A DNA stretch of 45,716 nucleotides, taken from the NCBI RefSeq assembly GCF_001650695.1, contig NZ_LWQS01000062.1, forward strand, positions 1 through 45,716, in the 5' to 3' direction. The notes beneath the pieces were generated by a model. The model was not told the DNA's origin, searched no databases, and saw only the letters and a list, made by a program, of their open reading frames with translations. A program made the translations under genes and the position numbers. Source of the stretch: Chloroflexus islandicus (GTDB taxonomy: Bacteria; Chloroflexota; Chloroflexia; Chloroflexales; Chloroflexaceae). Below, in pieces: positions 25,153 to 32,952 of this stretch (within the stretch, counting starts at the first letter, position 1; each line of letters opens with the position of its first letter).

Positions 25153-26757
25153 GTGAGTCCTGAACGATTGCAAAAAGTGTTGGCTAGTGCCGGCATCGCC
25201 TCACGCCGCGATTGTGAAGAGTTGATCGCCGCGGGACGGGTGATGGTGAATGGCCGGGTGGTCACTGTGCCCGGCACGCGCGTCGATCTTGAGCATGACG
25301 AGGTGTTGGTTGATGGGCAGCCACTGCGGATGCCGGCCAAACGCACCTACATTATGCTCCACAAACCGGCTGGGGTGGTTTCGACCGCGGAAGACACCCA
25401 CGGTCGCCCAACAGTTGTCGATCTGGTTGATGTGCCGGCGCGCGTCTTTCCGGTTGGCCGGCTCGATCTTGATAGTGAAGGGTTGATTCTCCTTACCGAT
25501 GATGGCGAACTGGCTCACGCGCTGACCCATCCGAGCTTTGAGGTTGAAAAAGAGTATCGGGTGTTGTTAGATCGGGCCTTAACGCCTGAGGCGCTGCGGA
25601 GTTGGCGGAATGGCGTGTTACTCGATGGCGAGATGACGGCCCCGGCATGGGTTGAGTTGATTGGCACGGTGCCGGAAGGGGTGTGGGTACGGATTGTGTT
25701 GCGCGAGGGGCGTAAACGCCAGATTCGCGCAGTAGCGAAGCTCTTGGGTTATGAGGTGCTGCGCCTGATCCGGGTGCGTGAAGGCGAGTTGGAGCTCGGT
25801 GATTTACCGCCGCGCGCATGGCGGCACCTGACCGATGAAGAGGTCGCTGCGCTCCGTGCCCACATTCCCACCCGCCGGTCGTTGCCGGAACGCCCGAGCG
25901 AACCTTCACCAGCGGCGCGGCGCGGGAGTGGCTCAGCAGAGGCTGTGCCCGAATCACCCGTTGCACCAGAACGCTCCCCGCGTGTGCCGAGGGGCGAGCG
26001 TGGTGACGCGCGCCCGCCGCGCCGGAGCGAAGAGCGGGGGCTGGGCCGGGGGTGGAGCGAGGAGCGCCCGCCGCGCCGCCGGAGCGAAGAGCGGGGGCCG
26101 GGCCGGTGGAGCGAGGAGCGTGCGCCGCGCAGCCGGGGCGAAGAGCGGGGGCCGGGCCGGTGGAGCGAGGAGCGTGCGCCGCGCAGCCGGAGTGAAGAGC
26201 GCGGGACAGGGCGGGGCTGGAGCGAGGAGCGTGCGCCGCGCAGCCGGAGTGAGGAGCGGGGGCCGGGCCGGTGGAGCGAAGAGCGCCCGCCGCGCAGCCG
26301 GAGTGAAGAGCGCGGAACAGGGCGGGGCTGGAGCGAAGAGCGCCCGCCGCGCAGCCGGAGTGAAGAGCGCGGGACAGGGCGGGGCTGGAGCGAAGAGCGC
26401 CCGCCGCGCAGCCGGGGTGAGGAGCGCGGAACAGGGCGGGGTTGGAGCGAGGAGCGCCCGCCGCGCCGGAGCGAAGAGCGGGGGCCGGGCCGGTGGAGCG
26501 AAGAGCGCCCGCCGCGCAGCCGGAGTGAAGAGCGCGGAACAGGGCGGGGTTGGAGCGAGGAGCGCCCGCCGCGCCGGAGCGAAGAGCGGGGGCCGGGCTG
26601 GCGCGGGGCCAATTATCAAGAACGCCGTGAGTCGCCATCCCAGCGCAACGCGAATACTGGCCAATCATCCCGGCGCAGTTCGGAACGCACTGATCGATCG
26701 ACGTCCGATAGTCGCCGGCGTGCGCCACGGCCACGCCGTTATGACGAACAGGAATAG
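25153..26757 (+). CDS. rluB: RluB-family pseudouridine synthase with repeated Arg/Glu/Ser tail
   Basis: A 534-residue protein. Residues 1-60 are an S4 RNA-binding domain (ERLQKVLASAGIASRRDCEELI). Residues 62-235 are the RsuA/RluB-type synthase with catalytic Asp105 in FPVGRLDLDSEGLILLTDDG and later REGRKRQIRAVAKLLGYEVLRLIRV. These enzymes isomerise uridine in 23S or 16S rRNA; the start VSPERLQK and domain order favour the RluB/RsuA group. Unusually, about 290 residues follow, including ten full and one partial 17-19-residue units such as RSEERGTGRGWSEERPPRS. The GTG at 25153 is preferred because the family begins there and AAAGG lies upstream; TTG at 25129 is the alternative. The tail is low complexity and probably disordered. 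Confidence 0.9.
   Translation: MSPERLQKVLASAGIASRRDCEELIAAGRVMVNGRVVTVPGTRVDLEHDEVLVDGQPLRMPAKRTYIMLHKPAGVVSTAEDTHGRPTVVDLVDVPARVFPVGRLDLDSEGLILLTDDGELAHALTHPSFEVEKEYRVLLDRALTPEALRSWRNGVLLDGEMTAPAWVELIGTVPEGVWVRIVLREGRKRQIRAVAKLLGYEVLRLIRVREGELELGDLPPRAWRHLTDEEVAALRAHIPTRRSLPERPSEPSPAARRGSGSAEAVPESPVAPERSPRVPRGERGDARPPRRSEERGLGRGWSEERPPRRRSEERGPGRWSEERAPRSRGEERGPGRWSEERAPRSRSEERGTGRGWSEERAPRSRSEERGPGRWSEERPPRSRSEERGTGRGWSEERPPRSRSEERGTGRGWSEERPPRSRGEERGTGRGWSEERPPRRSEERGPGRWSEERPPRSRSEERGTGRGWSEERPPRRSEERGPGWRGANYQERRESPSQRNANTGQSSRRSSERTDRSTSDSRRRAPRPRRYDEQE
26009..26600 (+). repeat. In-frame tandem repeats in rluB tail
   Basis: The coding sequence here consists of about eleven 51-57-base units, each encoding (P/A)PR(S/R)(R)(S/G)EERG(P/T)GR(G)WSEER. 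Units vary in length by whole codons and at a few positions (P/A, P/T, S/G), so frame is kept. Because the units lack stop codons in several frames, long overlapping open frames appear on both strands; these are by-products of the repeat. Confidence 0.9.
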
Positions 26758-26798
26758 CTTCTATCAACACAAACTCTAGATCATCTGCTCTGATCCGC

Positions 26799-26826
26799 TT
26801 GACAACAGTTGGGATAGTGGTATAAA
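26799..26826 (+). promoter_or_regulatory. Strong promoter of auracyanin gene
   Basis: TTGACA (26799-26804) matches the -35 consensus exactly and TATAAA (26821-26826) is a near-perfect -10 with a 16-base spacer. Transcription should start near 26833, about 42 bases before the auracyanin ATG. This is among the best promoter matches in the window, fitting an abundant electron carrier. Confidence 0.75.
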
Positions 26827-26874
26827 TTGAGCGGTGCAATTTTGTGATAGATGCCACAAGGAAGGAACAGAGCA

Positions 26875-27363
26875 ATGAAGATTTGGTTGCGCATGATGGC
26901 GTTCACTGTGCTGGCTGCGCTGGCAATGGCGCTGGTCGCCTGTGGCGGCGGCAGCAGTGGTGGTTCGAGCGGTGGTGGGCAGAGCAGCGGGCCGGTCACG
27001 TTAGAAATTGGCTCGAAGGGCGAAGAATTGGCATTCGATAAGACCGAATTGCGGGTCGCCGCTGGCCAGACGGTGACGCTGCGCTTCAAGAACAACTCGG
27101 CGGTGCAGCAGCACAACTGGATCTTGGTCAAGGGCGGTGATGCGGAAGCGGCAGCGATTGCCAATGCCGGCTTGAGTGCTGGCCCGGCGGCGAATTATTT
27201 GCCGGCTGACAAGAGCAATATTCTGGCTGAGTCGCCGCTGGCCAATGGCAATGAGACGGTGGAAGTCACCTTCACCGCGCCAGCAGCCGGCACCTATATC
27301 TACATCTGCACAGTGCCCGGCCACTACCCGCTGATGCAGGGCAAGCTGATTGTCACCAATTAA
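26875..27363 (+). CDS. Auracyanin, membrane-anchored blue copper protein
   Basis: A 162-residue type 1 copper protein. A signal peptide ends in the lipobox LVAC (Cys23), followed by a Gly/Ser tether (24-39) and a cupredoxin domain. Copper ligands are clear: His80 in VQQHNWILVKGG, then Cys145, His150 and Met154 in CTVPGHYPLMQGKL. The sequence closely resembles auracyanin A of Chloroflexus as I remember it. The protein would carry electrons on the outer face of the membrane between the quinol-oxidising alternative complex III and the reaction-centre cytochrome or a terminal oxidase. The ATG at 26875 follows AAGGAAGGAA. It has its own strong promoter and terminator, so it is monocistronic. Confidence 0.95.
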   Translation: MKIWLRMMAFTVLAALAMALVACGGGSSGGSSGGGQSSGPVTLEIGSKGEELAFDKTELRVAAGQTVTLRFKNNSAVQQHNWILVKGGDAEAAAIANAGLSAGPAANYLPADKSNILAESPLANGNETVEVTFTAPAAGTYIYICTVPGHYPLMQGKLIVTN

Positions 27364-27386
27364 TTTGGGGGCGTGACAGCAAACGA

Positions 27387-27417
27387 CAAGGGGCGACATT
27401 CGTGTCGCCCCTTGTTT
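27387..27417 (+). terminator. Intrinsic terminator of auracyanin gene
   Basis: CAAGGGGCGACA (27387-27398) and TGTCGCCCCTTG (27403-27414) form a perfect 12-bp stem with a TTCG tetraloop, followed by TTT. It lies 24 bases after the auracyanin stop and also precedes the end of the convergent gene at 27439. Confidence 0.85.
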
Positions 27418-27438
27418 CATCGGATAGGTTGTTGCAGC

Positions 27439-27882
27439 CTACACGGTGACTGCGCGTTGGTTAGGTTCTGCTGTGCGGTACAGGCGAACCATGAGGTTCA
27501 AGAGGTGCCGTTCCACTTCGGTGGCGACGGCTCGTTCGGCTGGAGACAGCGGCAGCCGGCCAAGCTCTTCAAAATACCAGCGGATCATCGCGGTGGTGTG
27601 TTCATACGACACACCCCAGCGGGGCAAGACGCCACGGGCCCAGCGCAGTTCGGTTTCAGCGATTTCGAGGGCGTCAAACAAGAGCATAGCCCGGATCAAA
27701 TCACTGAGCGGGCGCACTGCGACCTCGGCCATGCGCTCGACTGGGCCATAGTTCTCTTCTAGACGCAAGGTATGGGTCAGTTCGGGAAATGCGCGCAAGA
27801 GCCGGGCGGCAACGCGCTCAGCGATAGCTTGCCGATAGTCGTCAACGCGGCGGGCAAGTTGGGTGGCAGCGATCTCATCCAT
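27439..27882 (-). CDS. Unrecognised all-helical protein next to auracyanin
   Basis: A 147-residue soluble protein that I do not recognise. It appears entirely alpha-helical, with Arg- and Glu-rich amphipathic stretches (LARRVDDYRQAIAERVAARLLRAFP, DLIRAMLLFDALEIAETELRWARG, TAMIRWYFEELGRLPLSPAERAVATEVERHLLNLMVRLYRTAE). It has no cysteine motif, signal peptide or membrane segment. The N-terminal part could be a small sensor or partner domain of the globin-like or RsbRD-like type, but this is a guess. The ATG at 27882 is preferred to that at 27891 because GGAAGG directly abuts the upstream ATG and stands nine bases before this one. Transcription converges on auracyanin. Confidence 0.7.
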   Translation of the reverse strand: MDEIAATQLARRVDDYRQAIAERVAARLLRAFPELTHTLRLEENYGPVERMAEVAVRPLSDLIRAMLLFDALEIAETELRWARGVLPRWGVSYEHTTAMIRWYFEELGRLPLSPAERAVATEVERHLLNLMVRLYRTAEPNQRAVTV

Positions 27883-27984
27883 ACGTGCCATCCTTCCTCT
27901 CTATGCCCCTTATTATAGCACGCCGCGCTCAAGGCCGGCTCTGTGCATAAGGCATGAATTGCGTGGAAATTCTGCGTGCAGTTC

Positions 27985-28404
27985 TTAGCAACTAAACCAT
28001 GATTGCGCTGCGCGCACCACAGCGCGCAAGCGGGGGCGTTGGATACGCTCGATGGCTTCCGCTAGTGGCACCCACTCAGCGGCAACAATTTGCTCCCTTC
28101 CTCCGGTTGGGCGAGCACGGCCTTTGATCGCGCGCAGCAAGTAGTAATCGACCAGCTTGCGCTGCGTTCCCTGCGGCCCATTGATCAGGTAATCAATGCT
28201 GCCAATCAGATCAATGACTTCTGCGATGACGTGGGTCTCTTCATACACCTCGCGCACAATTGCCTTGCGCGGCGGTTCGTTTGCTTTGAGTTTGCCTTTC
28301 GGGAGTGACCAAAATCCTTTACGCTTCCGAATCAACAAAATCTCAATGGTTTGATCAGATTGCAACCGGAAGACGACGGCGCCAACGCCATAGATCGTTT
28401 TCAT
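27985..28404 (-). CDS. Nudix hydrolase with altered Nudix box
   Basis: A 139-residue single-domain Nudix protein (YGVGAVVFRLQSDQTIEILLIRKRKGFWSLPKGKL). The box reads GKLKANEPPRKAIVREVYEETHV. It keeps the first glycine, the REVYEE glutamates that bind metal and the spacing, but has His where the second conserved glycine should be. Members hydrolyse nucleoside diphosphates linked to another group, for example Ap4A or mRNA caps. The substrate here is unknown. The start at ATG 28404 is chosen because the upstream in-frame start is only a TTG (28455) with no ribosome site. It lies between two other minus-strand genes with gaps of over 100 bases. Confidence 0.85.
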   Translation of the reverse strand: MKTIYGVGAVVFRLQSDQTIEILLIRKRKGFWSLPKGKLKANEPPRKAIVREVYEETHVIAEVIDLIGSIDYLINGPQGTQRKLVDYYLLRAIKGRARPTGGREQIVAAEWVPLAEAIERIQRPRLRAVVRAAQSWFSC

Positions 28405-28592
28405 AACCGCCACGCTTGTTGTGAAGATGAGCCGCTTCTGGTTAGTTGCCGGCAATGATGCAGGCGGCCAGATACCATAGTCTCTATCATACCGCGTTTG
28501 GGTGGATGAAATGGTTGACAGGTCTAACGTTTGAGCGACATTTACTGAACATAACCATTTACGACCCTAAACTCCAGTCGTGAGCATAGTAT

Positions 28593-28617
28593 ACAGGCGT
28601 GGCATTACCACGCCTGT
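28593..28617 (-). terminator. Hairpin terminator of glutathione peroxidase gene
   Basis: ACAGGCGTGG (28593-28602) and CCACGCCTGT (28608-28617) form a perfect 10-bp stem with a 5-base loop, 37 bases past the end of the glutathione peroxidase gene. Only weak T-richness follows in the minus direction. The gap up to 28404 holds no recognised gene. Confidence 0.65.
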
Positions 28618-28653
28618 CTATCCATTCGTATGCCTAAGGAAGAGCGCCGGTAG

Positions 28654-29151
28654 TTAATTCACGGTCGCCGGTTGTTGGCGCAACAACGCAACAATATCAT
28701 CTTCGATCTGCGCCGGCATATCGGTGGGTGCATAGCGCCGGCGTGGCTTGCCGTTGCGGTCAACCAAAAACTTGGTGAAGTTCCACTTGATCGCGGTGCT
28801 GCCAAAGAGGCCGGGTTGCTGGGTTTTGAGGTAGGTGAAAAGTGGATGCTCATTGGGGCCGTTCACGTCAACCTTCGCGAAGAGCGGAAAGGTGACTTGA
28901 TAGGTGCGCTCGCAGAATTGGGCGATGGATTCGTCATTGCCCGGCTCTTGCATGAATTGGTTACTGGGGAAGCCGAGAACGCTAAATCCCTGATCGCGAT
29001 AGCGGCGGTATAGTTGTTCGAGGCCAGCGTATTGCGGTGTTAGACCGCACATACTGGCGACGTTGACGATCAACAGCACTTGGCCACGATAGTCAGCTAG
29101 CGACTGCACCGTGCCATCGATACGCTGGGCAGTGAATTGGTATATTGGCAT
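28654..29151 (-). CDS. Glutathione peroxidase-family thiol peroxidase
   Basis: A 165-residue peroxidase of the BtuE/BsaA type. The catalytic tetrad is visible: Cys in LIVNVASMCGLTPQY, Gln in GFPSNQFMQEPG, and Trp-Asn in IKWNFTKFLVDRNG. It uses cysteine rather than selenocysteine. Despite the name, bacterial members usually use thioredoxin to reduce hydrogen peroxide or lipid hydroperoxides in the cytoplasm. The ATG at 29151 follows GAGGAG; the longer frame starting at 29226 adds an unconserved extension. The single gene has a hairpin downstream. It fits the oxidative stress of a phototroph exposed to oxygen. Confidence 0.94.
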   Translation of the reverse strand: MPIYQFTAQRIDGTVQSLADYRGQVLLIVNVASMCGLTPQYAGLEQLYRRYRDQGFSVLGFPSNQFMQEPGNDESIAQFCERTYQVTFPLFAKVDVNGPNEHPLFTYLKTQQPGLFGSTAIKWNFTKFLVDRNGKPRRRYAPTDMPAQIEDDIVALLRQQPATVN

Positions 29152-29492
29152 TGTCTTGCTCCTCGCAAAGGGTGTACAAACTGTATACGGTATTATCCCA
29201 CAAATAGAGCGGCTGGCAAGATACATTGCTCATAGGGTTCCAGCCGTGCTTCTTGTTATTGTGAGGGGCGGTTGTGGCATCGATCGTTGCTGGACTTAGC
29301 CGCAGCCGTCTTCGCTGCGCGCGGCAGGCATCATTGTGACCGGTTGGCGACCGCTCGCCAACAAAAGCGTTTTGGCACAACGATATAAGGCGGCGCGCGC
29401 AAGCGCAACTCACATTGACAGCAGTGTTTATAGATGATATATTGTCTCATATAACTGAGTAGCTCGTTGTTTACTCCCACTGGTAGGTTACG
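29152..29492. other. Divergent intergenic region between peroxidase and fmdB genes
   Basis: A 341-base gap with no supported gene. It contains the 5' leader of the peroxidase gene on the left and the TTGACA-N17-TATATT promoter of the FmdB/CobW operon on the right (29415-29443). Short open frames on both strands have no ribosome site or family resemblance. No tRNA cloverleaf was seen. Confidence 0.5.
29415..29443 (+). promoter_or_regulatory. Promoter of fmdB-cobW operon
   Basis: TTGACA (29415-29420) and TATATT (29438-29443) are 17 bases apart. The predicted start near 29450 leaves a leader of about 43 bases before the ATG at 29493. The surrounding DNA is unusually AT-rich for the window. Confidence 0.7.
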
Positions 29493-29729
29493 ATGCCGCT
29501 TTACGTCTACGAATGTGCCGAATGCGAGATTGAGCTGGAAGAGCTGCGTCCAGCGTGGCAAGCTGACGATCCGGTCGAGTGTCCGATTTGTCACGAATTT
29601 TGCCGGCGCGTTGCCAGCACCTTCCACGTGCAGCGTGCGGCTGAACCGCTCTACGCGACCCCGGCCCATCTAACGCGGGTTGCGCATGGTCTGGATTGTC
29701 CCTGCTGCCGGCCCCGCCGGCGTTCGTAA
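29493..29729 (+). CDS. FmdB-family zinc-ribbon protein
   Basis: A 78-residue protein starting MPLYVYECAECEIELEELRP, with paired cysteines CAEC (11-ish) and CPIC that form a zinc ribbon, as in FmdB/putative regulatory proteins. A further CPCC motif near the C-terminus and a basic end (RPRRRS) are extra. The function of the family is poorly defined. It begins behind a TTGACA promoter and is followed after 11 bases by the CobW-type GTPase gene with an AAGGAG site, so the two are probably co-expressed and both concern metal binding. Confidence 0.88.
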   Translation: MPLYVYECAECEIELEELRPAWQADDPVECPICHEFCRRVASTFHVQRAAEPLYATPAHLTRVAHGLDCPCCRPRRRS

Positions 29730-29740
29730 GGAGAACCCTC

Positions 29741-30805
29741 ATGGAAACGCCTGCCCGTCCCGTTCCGGTGACGATTCTGACCGGTTTCCTCGGCGCCGGC
29801 AAGACCACGTTGCTCAACCGCATCGTGCGGGCCGATCACGGCTTGCGCGCGGCGGTGCTGGTCAACGATTTTGGCGCGATCAATATTGATGCGCAGTTGG
29901 TAGTTGGGGTTGAAGGCGATACGATTGCGCTGGCCAATGGGTGCATTTGCTGCACGATCCGCGATGATCTGCTGCGCACAGCGTTGCGCCTCGTAGACCG
30001 GCCCTTGCCGCCAGAGTATCTCATCATTGAAGCGAGCGGGGTGAGCGATCCGTGGGCCGTGGCCGATACGTTTCTGTTGCCTGAACTGCGTCCCTACTTC
30101 CGTCTTGATAGTGTGATTACGGTGGTCGATGCCGATTATGTGCGCCAGCAACCGGCCTACGAGGCGTTGATCGTTGAACAGATCAGCGCCGCCGATATTG
30201 TTGTGCTCAATAAAATCGATCTGGTTCCGCCTGATCAACTTGCCAACGTTGAAGCGTGGGTGCGCCGGATTGTGCCGCAAGCGCGGATCGTGCCGGCAAC
30301 CTATGGCGACATACCGCTGTCACTCGTGCTGGATGTAGGCCGTTTTCAGCAGCGTGCCGCAACGCCGCGCATGGTGGCAGTTACTGCCCACGATGAGGGG
30401 CACGATCACGCAACAGCCGATCACGATGACCATCACCACGACCACGGCGCCGAGTTTGCCACGTGGAGCTATGTCTGTGATCGACCTTTTACCCTCAACG
30501 CTTTTCGCCGCGCGATTCTGAACTTGCCGCCGGCTATTTTTCGTGGCAAAGGGTTGGTCTATCTGGCCGAAGTTCCGCAACGGCGGGCCGTTTTGCAAGT
30601 GGTAGGGACGCGAGTGCAGGTGACGGTGGGTGAACCGTGGGGTGATCAAGCGCCGCAGACGCAGATGGTATTCATCGGTGTGCCGGGTATGATTGATGAA
30701 CCGGCACTGCGCGCGGGGTTTGAACAATGCTTGCTCGCGCCGGATCAGCCGGTGAGTACGGCGCCGGCAGCATCACAGACGTGGCAGCGTCCGGCAGGAT
30801 TGTGA
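29741..30805 (+). CDS. CobW/G3E-family metal-chaperone GTPase
   Basis: A 354-residue COG0523 protein. The GTPase domain has Walker A GFLGAGKTT (15-23), the metal-binding CxCC in NGCICCTIRDD (Cys68, Cys70, Cys71), a Walker B/E-rich IIEASGVSDP, and the guanine motif NKID. A histidine/aspartate-rich stretch (about 224-243, DHATADHDDHHHDHG) can hold extra metal, and a CobW C-terminal domain follows. Members deliver zinc, cobalt or other metals; CobW proper acts in cobalamin synthesis. The ATG at 29741 has AAGGAG nine bases upstream. A cobalt/nickel importer lies 700 bases downstream on the other strand, supporting a cobalt role, but zinc is equally possible on sequence. Confidence 0.93.
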   Translation: METPARPVPVTILTGFLGAGKTTLLNRIVRADHGLRAAVLVNDFGAINIDAQLVVGVEGDTIALANGCICCTIRDDLLRTALRLVDRPLPPEYLIIEASGVSDPWAVADTFLLPELRPYFRLDSVITVVDADYVRQQPAYEALIVEQISAADIVVLNKIDLVPPDQLANVEAWVRRIVPQARIVPATYGDIPLSLVLDVGRFQQRAATPRMVAVTAHDEGHDHATADHDDHHHDHGAEFATWSYVCDRPFTLNAFRRAILNLPPAIFRGKGLVYLAEVPQRRAVLQVVGTRVQVTVGEPWGDQAPQTQMVFIGVPGMIDEPALRAGFEQCLLAPDQPVSTAPAASQTWQRPAGL

Positions 30806-30892
30806 ACGAGCGCACGGCAGCGCCGGAACGGAGTGCGCTTTTATGTTATACTACAGTTCTTGTTGGAGCCGTCGCTCGTTGCACAGGAAGTC

Positions 30893-31402
30893 ATGTATCG
30901 CCAGCACTCGTTCTGTTCATTCTGCGGCCAACCGTTTGCCGAGCACCAGTCATGGCCCCGCATCTGTTCGCATTGCGGCAGCACAACCTATCGCAATCCG
31001 TTACCAGTGGTCTTAGTCTTGCAGCCGGTTGATGATGGCTTATTGCTCATCCGGCGATCAGCCCATCCACGTCGTGGCCAGTTGGCTTTGCCCGGCGGGT
31101 TTATCGAGATGGGGGAACGCTGGCAAGACTCAGCAGCGCGTGAGTTGTACGAGGAAGCCGGGGTTGAGATTGATCCGGCGTTGGTCAGCGAGTTTGCCGT
31201 TCGCAGCACACCCGATGGTTATCTGCTGGTGTTTGGGATCGGGCCGCAACTGCGCAGCGCGGATTTGCCGGTGTTTTTGCCGAATAGCGAAGCCGCCGAG
31301 CGCGTGATCATTACCTCGCCGGCTGAGCTGGCCTTTCCGCTGCACACCGAGATGGTGCTGCGCTTTTTTACCCAACTGCGCCAATGGCGGCCTTTGACGT
31401 AG
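30893..31402 (+). CDS. Nudix hydrolase with N-terminal zinc ribbon
   Basis: A 169-residue protein. A zinc ribbon (Cys8, Cys11, Cys25, Cys28; FCSFCGQPF then ICSHCGSTTYRNP) precedes a Nudix domain with a perfect box, GGFIEMGERWQDSAARELYEEAGVEI. The arrangement is that of short NudC-like or ADP-ribose/NADH pyrophosphatase relatives, without the N-terminal domain of full-length NudC. Likely substrates are dinucleotides such as NADH, but this is inferred. The ATG at 30893 follows AGGAAG; the frame from 30833 begins earlier without a site. TATACT (30847-30852) may be its -10 element. Confidence 0.9.
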   Translation: MYRQHSFCSFCGQPFAEHQSWPRICSHCGSTTYRNPLPVVLVLQPVDDGLLLIRRSAHPRRGQLALPGGFIEMGERWQDSAARELYEEAGVEIDPALVSEFAVRSTPDGYLLVFGIGPQLRSADLPVFLPNSEAAERVIITSPAELAFPLHTEMVLRFFTQLRQWRPLT

Positions 31403-31436
31403 CACAGACATAGTGGCGGCAACGGTTCGATCAGCG

Positions 31437-31471
31437 GCCCCCTAGCCTTTTCCGTGCTTAGGGGGCTGTTT
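31437..31471. terminator. Shared terminator between Nudix and cbiO genes
   Basis: GCCCCCTA (31437-31444) and TAGGGGGC (31459-31466) form a perfect 8-bp stem around a 14-base loop, followed by TGTTT. It lies between two convergent genes and can serve the Nudix transcript. On the minus strand it follows cbiO directly. Confidence 0.65.
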
Positions 31472-31473
31472 GC

Positions 31474-32172
31474 TTAGATCAATCCATACTGCCAGAGCCG
31501 GTCGTGATCGGCGAGGAGCGAGGAAGTTGCTTCATCGGCAACGACCCGGCCTTCGGCCAATACGATAGACCGCGGAAACACATCGGCGACGAGCGCGAGA
31601 TCGTGGGTTGAGACGAGCATGGTTTGCGGCAGGGTGCGCAGCAGCTCACTCAATTCGCGGCGAGCGCGCGGATCAAGGCCGGCTGAAGGTTCATCAAGCG
31701 CCAGCAAGCTCGGCTGCATCGCCAGCACGGTCGCCAAGGCCACCCGTTTGCGCTGGCCGAGGCTCAGCCGGTGGGGCGGCCGCTGTTCATAGCCGGTCAT
31801 CCCCACTGCCTGCAACGCCTGCTGGACACGCTGGTCCACCTCTGCCGGCGCGAGCCCCATATAGAGCGGCCCAAACGCAACGTCGTCAAAGACGGTTGGC
31901 GAGAAGAGCTGATCGTCGGGGTCTTGAAAGACCAATCCGACTCTGGCTCGAATCTGGCGGAGATTCTGTGCGGTGACGGGCAGGCCGTCTACCACAATGG
32001 CGCCGCTTGCTGGGCGTAAGGTACCGTTGAGGTGGAGGAGGAGCGTGCTCTTGCCGGCCCCATTCACCCCGAGCAAGGCCACCTTTTCTCCAGCAGCGAC
32101 GACGAGATCGATCCCGCGCAGCGCAGGAGTGCCGTCGGGGTACGCATAACTGAGATTGGTAATGGTGAGCAT
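31474..32172 (-). CDS. cbiO: Cobalt/nickel ECF transporter ATP-binding protein
   Basis: A 232-residue ATPase with Walker [13 protein letters not shown]-loop [23 protein letters not shown] (characteristic of CbiO/EcfA), signature [15 protein letters not shown], Walker [14 protein letters not shown] and H-loop [10 protein letters not shown]. It energises metal uptake with CbiQ and CbiM, whose genes lie immediately upstream. The start is six bases after the cbiQ stop codon. It is the last gene of the minus-strand operon. Confidence 0.94.
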   Translation of the reverse strand: MLTITNLSYAYPDGTPALRGIDLVVAAGEKVALLGVNGAGKSTLLLHLNGTLRPASGAIVVDGLPVTAQNLRQIRARVGLVFQDPDDQLFSPTVFDDVAFGPLYMGLAPAEVDQRVQQALQAVGMTGYEQRPPHRLSLGQRKRVALATVLAMQPSLLALDEPSAGLDPRARRELSELLRTLPQTMLVSTHDLALVADVFPRSIVLAEGRVVADEATSSLLADHDRLWQYGLI

Positions 32173-32178
32173 AGCCGA

Positions 32179-32952
32179 TTAGATGTAGGCAATAACGATC
32201 AGGCTCACGCAGACGATTCCGCCGCCGATGAGCGCGAAGTAATCGGTGGGCCGGAGCGGGGGTTGGGTGGCGGTAACGGGCCGGCCATCGTAGCCGCGGG
32301 CCAGCATGGCGGCATAGATCCGTTCACTCCGTTCGTAGGCCCGGATGAAGAGCGTGCCCACCATGCGTCCGGTAATGGTTGCGCGCCAGAACAGGTTACG
32401 ACCGGCGGGCTGGCCGGGGATGGATGCGCTGCGGCTGTCGCGCGCGCGCAGCATCCGCAACGCTTCTTCTTGCAGTATGAAGAGGTAGCGATAGGCCATG
32501 CCGAGGATCAGGATCAATACTGGCGGTAGGCGGAGCGCCGCCAGCGCAGTGAGCAGCTCGCTGAAATGGGTGGTTGCGATCAGCGTGAGCATGGCTTGCA
32601 CCGAAAGCCATGATTTCGCCATCACGGTGGCGGCGGCTACCATACCGGCATCGGTAGCCGTGATCGCTTGACCGCCGATCGTGAATTGGAAGACCGGCGC
32701 GCCGGGGCGAGCAATCGCCAGCGTCAGCGCGGCGAGGGCAAACGGCCATGCGATCAGCGAGCGCCGCCAGATCATCCACAACCCGATCCGTTTCCAGCCA
32801 ATCACAAACCAGAGCGCGAGGGCGGCCATGATCAGTGCATCCCATGCGCCGGCCGGCAGCCACGCCAACGTGAAGATAAATCCGAGGGCGAGCCACGTCT
32901 TGACCCGGCCATCATCGGCGGCGGTTGGCTCAGCCGTTGCGGTGTCAGCCAT
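32179..32952 (-). CDS. cbiQ: Cobalt/nickel ECF transporter transmembrane coupling protein
   Basis: A 257-residue EcfT/CbiQ protein with about five or six membrane segments. The two coupling-helix motifs that bind the ATPase are LRARDSRS and LARGYDGRP. It connects the metal-binding CbiM to CbiO. The ATG at 32952 overlaps the cbiM stop by one base (TGATG), indicating translational coupling; a GTG at 32955 is an alternative. Confidence 0.92.
   Translation of the reverse strand: MADTATAEPTAADDGRVKTWLALGFIFTLAWLPAGAWDALIMAALALWFVIGWKRIGLWMIWRRSLIAWPFALAALTLAIARPGAPVFQFTIGGQAITATDAGMVAAATVMAKSWLSVQAMLTLIATTHFSELLTALAALRLPPVLILILGMAYRYLFILQEEALRMLRARDSRSASIPGQPAGRNLFWRATITGRMVGTLFIRAYERSERIYAAMLARGYDGRPVTATQPPLRPTDYFALIGGGIVCVSLIVIAYI

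Noticed and set aside
25493-26875. Long open frames on both strands overlapping the rluB tail (for example 460 codons on the minus strand)
   Set aside because: They arise because the GC-rich tandem unit lacks stop codons in several frames. The plus-strand rluB frame has the S4 and catalytic domains and in-frame repeat indels; the others have no family resemblance or ribosome site.
29093-29413. 106-codon minus-strand open frame between the peroxidase and fmdB genes
   Set aside because: It overlaps the N-terminal region of the peroxidase gene and its leader, has no ribosome site and reads as unstructured, Cys/Arg-rich sequence.
29227-29480. tRNA or small structured RNA in the AT-rich gap
   Set aside because: No TTCGA-type T-loop with matching acceptor arms was seen; the AT-rich end is explained by the fmdB promoter.
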